Positions 1 to 11,186 of a DNA stretch of 64,000 bases are shown here, in pieces. The stretch comes from Macrotrachela quadricornifera (taxonomy: Eukaryota > Rotifera > Eurotatoria > Philodinida > Philodinidae), in contig JAJEKB010021338.1 in the NCBI GenBank assembly GCA_022393335.1, positions 343,528-407,527 on the forward strand, given 5' to 3'. The stretch's first letter is position 1. Every line of letters starts with the position of its first letter. The position numbers were made by a program, and so were the translations under genes. The notes under the pieces are model-generated. The model was not told where the DNA came from. It searched no databases and was given only the letters and a program-made list of their open reading frames with translations.

Positions 1-916
1 ATTTATTTTTTGACTTCTGAATCAATCGAATAATTTTCTTGTATGTTTTTTTTTAGGATAAATCAAAAGAATTAGGACATCTAGAATAAGCAAAAAGACC
101 TATTGATATTTTAACTTTAAAACAAAAACCATATTTTGAAGATGCATAAAAGATAGGTGTTCTGAATAATAATCTATCTTGATTGTTTAATAATATAAGA
201 CTTCTATATTTTTTTCTTACTATTCGTTTGAAATATAACAATTTATCATTTTATCTTGTATGATTATAAATATGTTGTCTCTCTTTCTGCTTCTCAGGGA
301 GATATATATATACATTTGTTGAAGAAATAATAAACTTTCTGAAATATCATTATCGATGCGCTAATATCAAAACTATACTGCTAACCATAGCACGATTTCG
401 GAAAAATATAAGAAACCGATCATCTACTTCAATTGACACTGGTGAAAATTGAAACTAAAAGAGATTAGAATCTAAAATCAAATTAGAGTAATTATGACAA
501 AGAATAACTGAAAATTTCCGTTATAAAAAGAATATTTTTTCCAAAGGAGAAAGTCTACATTTGTAGCCCACAACACGTCGGCAAATGATGTTTTATAAAA
601 CTTGACTAAATCACGGCAAATAGATATTATCCTATTTATTTTATTAAAAACGTTCTTATTTTTGAAAAATAGCCTTATTGAAATCGAAAAACTAGCGTTC
701 AAATGATATTGCTGTCACTTTTAACTATCACTTAAATTTCTAATTATATTATTTTCGAAAACTCTGCAAATTATAGCATCTTTTCACCATTTGAACACTA
801 TTTCAAAAACACTACACTTCTTCAATACTATTGTATAGATATCGGTTCTTGTGTTGTATTCATTTCCTTGATTTTTCCATCTAGAATTTTGTTCAGAATT
901 GTCCACCAAAATCAAT
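1..916. other. No gene recognised, left edge
   Basis: AT-rich sequence with only short open frames, most of them opening on non-ATG codons and with no recognisable protein pattern. I see no splice-linked reading frame, RNA gene or clear repeat until the transposon at about 917. Confidence 0.5.
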
Positions 917-1026
917 GTATTATTCGGTTCACCGACGTTTCCGCGCACGACACTTCCGCGCAGCAACACTACCGCGCGCGACACTTCCGCGCAAATGAAT
1001 TTTTTCTCTTCTGTTTATATTGAGCT

Positions 1027-1565
1027 AATGCTAGAGGAATTACTTGGGATACTAGAGAGATCATCTATGATATTGGTAGGTTCATCTGGATTGCTGCAGG
1101 AATCATCTGAGATGCTAGAGGCATCACCTAGGATGCTAGAATGATCACGAGAGATACTAGAGGTATCGCCTGGGCTGCTAGATGGATCACTTGAACTTCT
1201 GGTAAGCTCACCTAGGACACTACAGGAACCACCTGAGATGCTGGAAGGATCATCTGGAATGCTCCATACATTGCCCGAGATACCAGAGGCATTGCTCTGG
1301 ATACTAGAATCACCGCTCGAGACACTAGATGTATCGCCTGGGATGCTAGACGGATCACCTGAGTTGTTGAAGGGGTCCTGTGAGATTCTACAAGCATCAC
1401 CAATGGGTGTGTTTAGTGTCATAGATGATGCATATAGCAGCTCAGGCAATCCTCTAGCATCCTGGGCGATTCCTCCAGTATTATAGATAATCCCTGTAGC
1501 ATCATAGGTGATTTCCGTAACATCCCAGATGATTCTTGTAGGAATCCAGATGATTCCTCTAGCAT
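1027..1565. repeat. 21-bp degenerate minisatellite inside the MULE-like element
   Basis: About 25 units of 21 bp, with a consensus near gatgctagaggcatcaccta and strong drift between units. Because 21 is a multiple of three, both strands keep open frames; on the minus strand the frame reads as a 7-residue Ser/Asp-rich repeat. These frames follow from the repeat and are not called as genes. Confidence 0.85.
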
Positions 1566-1606
1566 TAGCTCAACATAAACAAAAGAGAAAAAATTCATTT
1601 GCGCGG

Positions 1607-1716
1607 AAGTGTCGCGCGCGGTAGTGTTGCTGCGCGGAAGTGTCGTGCGCGGAAATGTCGGCGCGGAAGTGTCGGCGCGGAAATGTCGGCGCGGAAGTGT
1701 CGGCGCGGAAATATCG
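1607..1716. repeat. 14-bp GC-rich tandem array at right arm
   Basis: Repeated 14-bp word gcgcggaagtgtcg with an A/G-substituted variant. The outer copies (about 1662-1716) extend past the region matched by the left arm. The GC content is strikingly above the surroundings. Confidence 0.8.
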
Positions 1717-1733
1717 TGCCACGGTATTATTCG

Positions 1734-2130
1734 TGACGAATTAGATCAGTTATTTCCATTAGAACAATGCAATTTCTACCGTGCTTAAATTATTCAAAAG
1801 TTAATAAGCAAATTGTTTTACTTTATTACAATAACTACTACTCTAATTCATGAAAAGATCCAAGTACCAGAATTTGATAAAATCCAAAACTACCGAAAAC
1901 ATAACTCTCCATCCATTCCAAATTCAGACTCACTCAAAACCCAAAATCGAGAAGTTTCGATATTAGTTTGCAAATTCAAACTATCTTTGTACAGAAAATG
2001 ACAATGTCAGTTGCTTTTTGTCGTCGATAACTTGCTTAACAAGAAACAGAGACGAAAATAAGTGATTTCACGATCAAATATAGAAAATTAAGATACCAGA
2101 TACAGTTCATTAGATTTCTTAACTTTTGTG
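1734..2130. other. No gene recognised
   Basis: AT-rich spacer between two repeat blocks. It has one short open frame with no recognisable pattern. Confidence 0.4.
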
Positions 2131-2950
2131 AACAAGTAACGCTCGTCTGAAGACTCGCTCAGCTCTTTCTCGTAGAAATCGTGTTTCTAAATTACCGTCA
2201 AGCAATTCATTTATAAAATTTTAAAAAATCGAAGTCAGATTCAAGTTCCTGGACATTAACGGTCGTTGACCAAACTTCATAAAAAACAAATGCTTTTTGT
2301 TAAAAATTTATTGTTTGTTTAAAAAATTGATCTTCAAAAAATTTTTATGCAACTGACTTCAGATTTGAATTTCTCGCCCTTGATTACACTTCGGTCAACC
2401 CTTAAAAAAAAAATTTTTTTTTGTAAAAAAAGTGATCCTTTGTGAAAAAAAATTGATTCTCTAAAAAAATTTTAAAAAACTAACATCAGATTCGAGTTCC
2501 TTGACCCCAATTACCCTTTGGTCGAGTTTTATAGGAAATATTAATAAAATGTTTTTTTGACCTTATGCGGACATACAATCAATCAATCAATCAATCAATC
2601 AGACAATTTATGTTTACTGGACTCTTCTCTACGAGAAAGAGAATAATAATCAGTAATGGTGTTCATCACCCACCACGATGAAATCATCATTTCGTGAAAA
2701 AACACCTATTTTCGATGAAAAATACCAAACCTCACCAATTCCTAACATCATTTGATCAATACTGATACCACATGATCACCAAACAGACTTCAGATTCGAA
2801 CTCCCTGCATCGAAATACCTCTAGAAATGCCTTTTTCGAAAAATCGGTTTTTGATGTTTTTTTGACCCTGCGGACACACAAGTAATCAATCAATCAATCA
2901 AACAAACAATTTATGTTTCTAAGACTCGTCTCTACGAAAAAGAGAACAAA
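2131..2950. repeat. Degenerate ~125-bp repeats with ATCA microsatellite tails
   Basis: Four diverged copies of a segment containing cttcagattcgagttcct begin near 2236, 2351, 2480 and 2787. Two copies end in a tgcggacatacaa-type word followed by a run of atca units (about 2575-2600 and 2880-2910). Each is then followed by a segment ending in ctctacgagaaagagaa or a close variant. An inverted match to that last word (ctctttctcgtaga) lies near 2165. This looks like a tandemly enlarged or foldback repeat family of unknown class; no coding capacity is seen. Confidence 0.55.
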
Positions 2951-3002
2951 AGAAAAATATTTTCAATTATATTTATTCTATTTGTTTTTCTCTTTTCTCT
3001 TT

Positions 3003-3966
3003 TTAAGAAAAGTGTATCAAGTGCGACGACTGTAAATCGTCGGTAAAGTCGTCAGCCACGAGTTCAAAAGCTTTGATAACGTCTAAAATAGAAACAAAAG
3101 CTAAAGCAATAAGTTTTTTAATATTTAAATGGAATGACTTATCCGCCTGATATTTGTTTTGTAATCCATGACTTTGAATATTTCGCCAAATACACTGACC
3201 AAAGTGAAACAAACAGCCTAAAATAAGATACACTCTTTCCTATAAGCAGCCGATAAACCAATGGAATAACTTGTGATTTAAATAATCCATGTAATGTAAA
3301 CATTGATAGAAATCATCCGGACAGACCTAGAATAAATATGATTTAGTTGTAACAAAACAATTTCTTTTTTTTACTTTGAATGTTCCGTCCGCGAACCAAT
3401 GTTTACCTGTTTTTCAATACTGATAAATTCAAAGAGGTACTAAAAATAATTAAATTATCGTCTTCATGAAGAATAAAATTGTCGCCACGGTCAGTTTGTT
3501 TTAAATAATTTGGTAGTCGATTGTTTGGATTTGTTTTTGGTGTTTGGCGTTGTCGACGAATTGTTCTTTGGAGTGTGTCAGTTCGTGGTAACTGACCAGC
3601 CGCATCTAAAGAAAAAGATATTAGTTCAGAATATAAAATATTACTTGTGGGCTCTTCGCTAGTAAGAGCTCAAGATTTAATTTTGTTTTTTAATTCGATG
3701 ACTGGAAGTTGATCAATAGTTGGTCCATGACAATGTTCAGTTGGTTCAGAAAGAATAGTATTCATATTTGGATCGGTGTGACAACGATCTAATCAATGAT
3801 AAAAGTTAATGAAAATTTTACTTTGTCTTCATTTACCTTTACATTGCCGATTTTTACATCGAAAAAGAATTTTTTCTTCATTTTGTCGTTCGTCAGTATA
3901 AATGTAACTTTTGTAGTCAAGCATTGGTTTATTCTTTTCGCTTAAAAGTCTTTTTATTTCACTCAT
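3003..3966 (-). pseudogene. Decayed FLYWCH / MULE-type transposase
   Basis: Reading the minus strand from an ATG at 3966 gives a FLYWCH-like zinc-finger start (RQNEEKILFRCKNRQCKG). An apparent short intron and a Ser/Thr-rich stretch follow, then the MULE core motif HWFADGTFK near 3375-3400 and, after a gap, GCLFHFGQCIWRNIQSHGLQ near 3150-3215. The frame is broken by an in-frame TGA near 3672, a frameshift before HWFADGTFK, and an internal deletion between DGTFK and GCLFHFGQC. It is a dead copy of a Mutator-like transposase. The family call is firm from the motif order; the exact exon limits are approximate. Confidence 0.8.
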
Positions 3967-4199
3967 TGCGTTTTCAGTAGAAAATTATATGAATAATATA
4001 AATTAAGTGACATTGTTCTGTTTTTGTTACGTGCTTCGTTTTTACAGATAGCTAAAATTGGTCAGATTTTTGGGAGATCAGATGATGAGAAATTATATAT
4101 ATATTGTCAGATTGCATATTTGAGAGTTGTATAATGTGATCTCATCTTGTAATTTGTAGTAACAGAAACGACGTTCAAACAATGAACAGAAACAAAGTG

Positions 4200-5279
4200 G
4201 GATAACAGATATGAGTCTATCTCTTCAATTATTCACAACTATTCTGCTCTTCTTGCCGTACTCGAAGCTCTCATAGAAGATGGCGGTGATCGAACCATCG
4301 ATGGACAAGGTTTACTCATCTCGATGAAAAATTTGACATTCGCTATTACAGGATTCGTGCTTTTGCGACTGCTTGGGCCAATAAAAATTCTGAGTGATCA
4401 ACTAAAAGGTAAATATTACACATTTGTGAGAAATGAAATTAACTTTCGTTTTTTCCCAAAAATTTGATACCTAATGAAGATTCACCTTCTTTTTGTATCG
4501 AAGCTGTCGCTGTAGACTATGACAGTGATGAAAGACTTTCATCCGATGTCGTCGATCACATTACAAGGCTGCGCAATGAAGAAGAAGTCAAAAGTACTTG
4601 CGAAGACTCTGTGGCATTATATCATCAAAACAACATAACCGTCGAAAGTACTATGTCTGGGAAAGTCGAACGAATTCGAAAGATTCCCGCTCGATTTCAT
4701 GACTTCTTTGTTGACTCAACTATCCGCAATCAAGACAAGGATCCGAACGAAGCAAGCTATCGCATCAACTTGTTCTACCTACTCATTGATGCCCTTCTAC
4801 TTTAAATGGAAGATCGATTTTCACCTGCTGCCTACACTATGCTGAGCAACCTGTTTGCTTTACATCTACCAAACAATCATTTTTTGAATGTTGATAAGAT
4901 CAAGAATCTCGCTTAGTAACTCGATCTTGATGTGACTTGCACAGTGAACGAGAGCAATGTACTTTCATATATGTTTATTAACCATACGAAGCCTAACGAT
5001 GTTATTAGTTTATTTTGTCAAATTCAATCATTCAAACATGCTTTTCCGAACATGTTCAATCTAGTCACAGTTGCGATCACAATGCCTATCGGTTCAACTA
5101 CATATAAACATACTTTCTCTCGACTCAAATTGATCAAAACATTTGCTCGCAATAGGATAAGTGATGATCGTCTCAGTGATATGGCCGTTCTCACGATTGA
5201 TCGCGAAATTAGGGTCGATCTCAACCTAATAGTAGAACAGTTTTCAAAGAAACACATGAATAGTCGAATTTTGTTGTAA
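4200..5279 (+). pseudogene. Decayed hAT-family transposase
   Basis: Plus-strand coding relic. An upstream piece has the pattern LAVLEALIEDGG...LGPIKILSDQLK (about 4240-4410) and ends at a short intron. The next frame (4464-4802) contains KIPARFHDFFVDST and RINLFYLLIDALLL. After stops at 4803 and near 4915, the same frame resumes at 4932-5279 with FPNMFNLVTVAITMPIGST and DDRLSDMAVLTIDRE. These match the hAT transposase core and its C-terminal dimerisation domain (ZMYM1-like/DUF4371-type). Frame is kept across the stop codons, so inactivation seems fairly recent and due to point nonsense changes. Confidence 0.82.
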
Positions 5280-5905
5280 TAATGCAAGACCTTTTTGTTT
5301 CTATATACAGCAAATACATTTTTAAACTCCGAGTTTTGTGATCCATTAAAATGATTAGAACGAAAATGCCAAGAAGATCTTTCGAAACTAGAGACACGAT
5401 GAGGATCTTTCTCGGAACGATGAAACCTCGACTTTTACTTTTGAAATTACACAATATATTTCCTATCTATTATGAAAAAGTTCTCTAAAAGGCAATGCCC
5501 CCACTGTAAATCTTTTTTGAATACGCTACTAAAAAGGTCTTTTTATTTCAGGTGACTAATTTGCATACGATAAAATTAATCTATTTGACAATCGACATTA
5601 CTTCACAACACTAATAGTTACATTTTACTGGTAGATATGTCTTCTCTCTTTAGAAGATATCGCGAAAAGAAAAAAAATCGATAACAGTTAATACGTAGCA
5701 ACCAAACAAGGACAATAACAACTCTGATAGAGCAAGAAAATTGTTTTAACTACAAATGTTTGAAGAGTAGATAAGAAATAATCCCGTTTCTAAAAGCACT
5801 CATGATGAGTATATATATCGCAGCAACAGTTATAGCAGTTACACATTTTCTTCATTATAATTTTTGTTTGTCGATTACTATTAATAACCCACCGAGTTTT
5901 CTATT
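5280..5905. other. Intergenic, upstream of Ly6-type gene
   Basis: No gene recognised. A TATA-like run (tatatata) at about 5810-5817, 90 bp before the start codon of the next gene, is a candidate core promoter. Nothing else stands out. Confidence 0.4.
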
Positions 5906-6407
5906 ATGAAATTAATTCTTGTTGTACTCATCGCTTTTGTTAGTAAGTTGTGAACATACAATATCCAATAAACAATTATTCGGTAATAAAATTCTTTTAG
6001 GCATCTGGTTAACTCAAGCTTATCAATGCTACAGATGTGCTGCTAACGATGCGAAATGCAGTGATCCTTTCGACAAAAACAAATTTGGAGATGCAGACAA
6101 AGTTACAGCAGGACCTAATCAACGATGTCAAGTATATATTCTTTCACATTTTTGTCAAATCTAACCATATTTTTCACAGAAAACCGTACTTCTTGGCGGC
6201 CTCTTTTCTCGGGACGTTGTTGACGTTTCGGCATGTCCAAAAGGTGACAATGACTGTGTAATAGTAGATGCACCAATTGTTGGAAAGACCGGAACATGTT
6301 GTTGCAATTCAAATTTATGTAATGGTGTATCATCTGTCCGACAACAACCTTTTTTTGTCCTCGGTGTCATCAGTACACTCATCATCCTTGTCCGTCATTA
6401 CTTTTAA
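5906..6407 (+). CDS. Ly6/uPAR-type three-finger protein, GPI-anchor candidate
   Basis: Three exons: 5906-5942, 6001-6131 and 6180-6407. Introns of 58 and 48 bp have GT-AG ends. The product is 131 aa. A signal peptide covers residues 1-19 and runs straight into the first cysteine pattern YQCYRC. Further cysteines end in the Ly6 signature CCCNSNLCN, and a hydrophobic C-terminal tail (PFFVLGVISTLIILVRHYF) would suit GPI attachment. Ly6/uPAR proteins act at the cell surface as small disulfide-rich binding modules; the partner cannot be read from sequence. A decaying relative lies at about 9790-10320 on the other strand. The start is the only ATG giving a signal peptide in frame with the cysteine core. 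Confidence 0.85.
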
Positions 6408-7400
6408 GAAAAAATATTTATTTTTAATTAAAACCTATTTTATGTATCGTTTTTTTCATATAATAAATATAAGACAATTATTTTCAATCGTGACAGTAGA
6501 AATACGAAAATTTGTAACAGCACAATCTATAAGAAAAAAATTTTACCATAAGCGGTATTATCTAAAATTAAAGAATAATATTTTTTCAAATATTTTTTCT
6601 CGATTTTTTTTTCTGTAATATCAGAAAGAGAGAGATCCAAATAAAATGAATACAAACGAAAATATTTTTTTGTTCACAAAAATTGAAAAATCAAATGTGT
6701 GATATCTGATTTTCTTTTCTATATTTGATCAAAAAAATCGATTAGTTTTGTTTCTATTTATTGCAAAGCAATTGATATTCTCATATATCAACTTTCATTA
6801 ATGCTAAACAGCAATATCAAATATTCAAGTATGCTAAAACGTCTCTAAGATGAACACTGACGAGATTTTTAAAAACATCTTATGGAAGTTTCATATTGAA
6901 TGAAGTTTTACATGTATATACAAGGTAAGGTTAGTATAGACGAATGATAACAATGTACAATTTATATTAAAATCTATTACAATTAACGCCAAATAAACAA
7001 GTATTTTTTTCAACTATTACGCATATTCATTCAATTATCACGTAACGAAGTAAAAAAGAATATTTCTTATCTTTAAATTATTAAGAATCTATTCATTTAA
7101 AAAGAAAATTCGTTAATCGCTTTTTGTTTGACTCTTTTCGACATGAAGGAATCTCTTCATTTTCACGAATTAATTGCACTTTTTCACATAAAGTTAATGT
7201 GTTTTATTGCCATTTTATAATCGAAGGTAGAAATATGCGTTATTCTCCGATTCAGAATCGATTAACTCATCGTAGACATTCATTTCCATTGTTCTATGTG
7301 TTCCACACCTACGGCAAAGCTTATTATGATGAATTGATCATCAAAAATTGACTTACTAGTGCTTTATCGTGTATAGCCTATTGTTTTTATCTTCTTATTT
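6408..7400. other. No gene recognised
   Basis: AT-rich intergenic sequence. Short open frames at 6268-6618 and 7124-7351 lack recognisable domains or splice support. I see nothing I can name. Confidence 0.4.
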
Positions 7401-7404
7401 CATA

Positions 7405-7605
7405 TACGGACATACAGTTCATTGCTGTATGTCCACTATAGAAAGGTTTTTTTCTACAGAGAGGATTGAAAAAAAAAGATTTATTGTTCAAAGTTGGGAA
7501 GTGTTCATCTTGCGAAGGTCTATTTACAACAAAAATCGATCAGGATGACTGAAATATCTGCTCAAACCGGAGGTGTTCATTAATAGAGGTTTTACTGTAT
7601 ATAAA
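7405..7605. repeat. Possible pogo/Tc1-like MITE remnant
   Basis: A perfect 10-bp hairpin (ggacatacag / ctgtatgtcc) sits at about 7408-7434. The right edge near 7580-7602 reads, on the minus strand, acagtaaaacctctattaat, which resembles pogo/Tigger-type termini, next to a TA. The left terminus is not convincingly matched, so this is tentative. Confidence 0.3.
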
Positions 7606-8220
7606 GAAAAGACAACATCTTCAATGTATAAATGTTAATTTTTTTCATTATTTATACGCAGTATCTCACTTTCGTAGTATAATAGTCGTCGTCATTATAC
7701 AAGTGAAACAAAGAGAAATGTTTAAATGATTTTTTTTTCAGTTGAAACCATATAGTGACATACGATTGAAATAAAATACAAAGAAAACAAGATAATTTGA
7801 ATTATTAATTTCTATTTTGCAATTTAAAATAGATACTGAATTAAAAATATTGATATAGTATAAAAAACGATTATCAGAATTTATTTATCGTTTGAATATT
7901 AATATGAATTACATTCTATTTCCTTCTTTGCTAGAGTTAATATTCTTCATTTCAAATTTACAAGGTTTATTAAATTGAAAAATAAATTTCTTTTCATATG
8001 TATTATTTATTTTAGCGATAGCTTATTATGAACATCATGATTGATATATATATATATCACCATGCGTTACTGAAAAAAATTAAAAAATTGGTTAAGTTCA
8101 AAATATAGATATTGTTTTGTAAATTTAATACAGTATTCATTGATTTATAAGTTTTAGAAAGACGACATCATTTTCAATATGATTGTTCGAGATTGTAGTA
8201 AATTTAATTATCAAAAACAA
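7606..8220. other. No gene recognised
   Basis: AT-rich spacer with tandem TA runs (for example near 8045). Nothing supported. Confidence 0.4.
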
Positions 8221-8329
8221 TCATTTAATATATATAAATGAATTCATATAGCTGAACCTACATTCTGTAATACAGCTCGATTCATTGGTATTCGACATTA
8301 TAATAATACAGACTTATTGCAATCATACA

Positions 8330-8419
8330 ATGACAGGAATGCCTATAAATTCGTTTATCATTATAATTGTACTACTTATGATAATCGTTGGACTTATCAA
8401 TGTTTATGAAGAAGATTAA
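8330..8419 (+). CDS. Possible single-pass membrane micropeptide, 29 aa
   Basis: A short ATG frame encodes 29 residues: about 8 polar residues, a hydrophobic stretch of Ile, Val and Leu around residues 9-22, and an acidic end (YEED). A TATA-like run (tatatataaat) lies about 100 bp upstream near 8229-8239, and an aataaa signal follows the stop near 8434. That spacing would suit a very compact gene. Regulin or sarcolamban-type micropeptides have this general shape, but there is no specific sequence match. In AT-rich DNA a hydrophobic short frame can easily arise by chance. Confidence 0.25.
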   Translation: MTGMPINSFIIIIVLLMIIVGLINVYEED

Positions 8420-8434
8420 ATTTCTTAATGGTGA

Positions 8435-9780
8435 AATAAAAACTCTATGAAAAGATTTGATATTTAATATTGTATATGTGATGTTAAATGTAATATTTGT
8501 ATATTTAAAGATATTAAAATACAATTAATAACTTAACTAATGTCTGTGTCAGAATAAGATAGAACTGGATATAAGTTCAATAAGTCGATAATTGTAACAG
8601 ATAGAAACCTGCGATTTTAATGAATTGAAAGAAGAGAAAACCGGACGTCTTTTTCTCTGATAATATATAAGGCGAAATTATTTGGAACACTGCCATGGAT
8701 TCATATCTTTTCTGAGAAAGCATGGAAATATTATACCAATACAATGAATTTTTATTTTGACATTCTCATTAGATGGAAGTGTGCCGTATCTACACTTCGA
8801 TATTGATATTTGCTTGCAAAATTTAATTCGTTTTTTGGATAATAAATATATATTATATTCAATGCATATCTTTGCATTTTGTAACCTCAACAATGTTCTG
8901 GGATCCGCGCAAATATTCTTCTTTATATAGACTTATTTATTAGTTTCTTATGGAGGCAATATAAGTATGTATGATGTGAAGAAACGGATTAATAGAGAAA
9001 TTTACTTTTAATTAAGAAATAGTAAAACTTTACCACTCTATAAAGAAAATATGAATCATTAATATGAGAGATGAATACGCAAACGACTCGTAACTCATTT
9101 ATTTCAAAAATAAATCGATACGCAGCGGATAGCAATTATAACAAAGCGAAAAATCATATATATTTAACACCATTAATGTCTTGGAGTTCAGGTGGACCTA
9201 TATCGATATTTTTTTCCTGTTGGATCTATTTGTGACTTTTTATGAGACAAAAACTGTAACGTAGGTCCGCGTAGATCTCATGACAGTAACCGAGGATTAT
9301 CAGAGAAAAAGGCTTCGGGGACTTCTCCTCTTTTGATTAGTGCAAATGGTAAGTACGACATTTCTAATTAAGATAACTAGGATCACTATATAATTTATAT
9401 AAATGGGAAATCGAAATTTTCTATTTTCATTTAACACAAATACGAGAGATTTCTTTTACATATTTCCTCTATTCATTGATAATCTATCTGTTGTTCAAGT
9501 CATTGATTTTATCAAAAGATAATGTATGTCATTATTAATATTCAGTAATAAAATTTAATTTTTAAAATGTCTATTTTTCAGTTTGATCATATTCTTATGT
9601 TAACAACATAAAATTAAACTATTGTGAAAACAAAATTTTTATTAATGCATATTCAAAAGTAGCAGTCAATGATATCCTTGATTATGAAAAGCAGCATTAA
9701 ATTACATAAAAGAATATTCTTTTAAAATAGCAGCAAAATTATAGTTTATTAGATTTTGGTTGATAAGTCAAACAAAATAA
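8435..9780. other. No gene recognised
   Basis: AT-rich sequence. The minus-strand open frame at 8678-8893 shows no domain. A somewhat GC-richer patch at about 9240-9350 could be an old repeat; I cannot classify it. Confidence 0.4.
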
Positions 9781-9789
9781 TGTTTCTCA

Positions 9790-10320
9790 TTTAAAATCAT
9801 CGATATGTCATCATGGTGAATATGTTCATCGCGACGAAGATAATGAGTGATTGTTGTCGTACTATTGATAGGCCATTGCAAAGATTAGATTGACAACAGC
9901 ATATGGTGGGAATATCAATGTCTTGGCCCATTTTACCACAATTATTTGGTCCTCCATAACATGTCATAAGACCAGGCTGTGGTACTGCTGAACGTATTAC
10001 TTTTGAGACACTTTTCCTTCAGCTTTTGTTTTCTAAAATACAAAAAAAGAGAATATATGAGTAGTTATTAACATTATAACAAAAGATATTTTTATTAAAA
10101 CATACCATACATGCTCCACCTTCTGGGGCATCTACTTTGTCATTTGGACCCAAGGCATTTTCATCGAATGAATCGTCACATGCAAGCTGTCCTTCATCAC
10201 CACACTGATGGCACTGATAGGTACTGACCGCACTAATGTATCCTATTAAGATATTCAATAACAAAAATATTTTCTTTCTTATTTCAAATTATCTTACTAA
10301 GAGCAAATAAAATTATTACT
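9790..10320 (-). pseudogene. Decaying Ly6/uPAR-type gene
   Basis: Minus-strand relative of the 5.9-kb gene. The middle exon (about 10249-10107) reads TYQCHQCGDEGQLACDDSFDENALG and ends at a GT donor. The last exon (from about 10032) reads KTKAEGKVS and then needs a shift of frame near 10000 to continue VIRSAVPQPGLMTCYGG, ending in the Ly6 signature ICCCQSNLCNG and a hydrophobic tail. No alternative splice site that I can find restores the frame. The expected signal-peptide exon (VIILFAL, near 10300-10320) has no in-frame ATG; a fallback ATG exists at 10264 inside the presumed first intron. Two independent defects point to a pseudogene, although one sequencing indel could explain the frameshift. 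Confidence 0.6.
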
Positions 10321-11185
10321 TCGAATACTTATAAAACGAAACTATTTCACAGTTTGTTGAATATGTGAATACAATTAACTTCAAAAACTCAAAGATAAGG
10401 CTATCGCTTTCTTTTGACTATACTACCTTTAGATTTGTAAGTCAACACTTAAACAGTATATTTTTAATTTTTTTTCGATATTTGCTCATCATATCTCTAA
10501 CTAAAAGTTAAAACTTCATACTTCTTGTGTAAAATTATTTACAAATGGGTTAAAAAATATAGCTTAAAAAAACAAACAGATAATACTTTTTTTTCTTTTT
10601 AGTAAATTATATGATTATGTCAAATAAATCTGATAATCGAAATGGAATGTTTTGAACTTTCTATGTCAAAGATTCATTTTTTATTGTAAATATTTGTGAA
10701 AATATATTAAAAGAATATCATAGTTAATGCCTTTTCTACTCTTGGTGAATTGTCCATTTTTTCATTACTAATATTTCTAGAAAAATTTGCCAAGAAATAT
10801 ATTAAATGGAAAAAATTTGGAGATCATTAATTTTGGTAAAAGGAGCACTAGTGATGCATTTTACGACTCATTTCTTGATCCTATATTGTGATCATTAGTT
10901 TCACTAAATTGCAATTCATATAACTTACCAATTTCAATTAATATTGTTGTTAGTTGAACAGATGTAATAATTTTATTCAATAATTACACACATGAAAGAA
11001 GAGTGAAATGTGTCATTTATCATATTGATTTAACACGATTAATTAAAAAAACTCTCAATATATCGAATTTTCGAAAACATACATTAATATATATATATTC
11101 AAATCATTGAAATATTATACAATGAAGGAGAGAATGAAAGAGTTGGTCAAAGATGAAATATTTTCTGCAAGTTTATTTGACAATA
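10321..11185. other. No gene recognised
   Basis: AT-rich intergenic sequence between the Ly6-like relic and a foldback element. Nothing supported. Confidence 0.4.
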
Positions 11186-11186
11186 T

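Larger units (their letters stand above)
917..1733. mobile_element. Non-autonomous MULE-like element with 109-bp TIRs and 10-bp TSD
   Basis: Bases 932-1040 and 1553-1661 are a near-perfect inverted repeat of about 109 bp, with only a few mismatches. The 10-bp word gtattattcg flanks the element at 917-926 and 1724-1733, so the element body is about 927-1723. Long terminal repeats with a 9-10 bp target duplication are the hallmark of Mutator-like elements. No transposase is encoded. The interior is a 21-bp minisatellite, and the outer right arm has extra copies of a 14-bp GC-rich word. A MULE transposase relic lies 1.3 kb away, but I cannot show that it mobilised this element. Confidence 0.75.

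Noticed and set aside
1015..1486. Open frames of 82-144 aa on both strands rich in Ser/Asp or Leu/Glu
   Set aside because: They are translations of the 21-bp minisatellite inside the MULE-like element; the period is a multiple of three, so frames stay open by construction.
6268..6618. 116-aa plus-strand frame after the Ly6 gene
   Set aside because: It overlaps the last Ly6 exon in another frame and continues into AT-rich 3' sequence.
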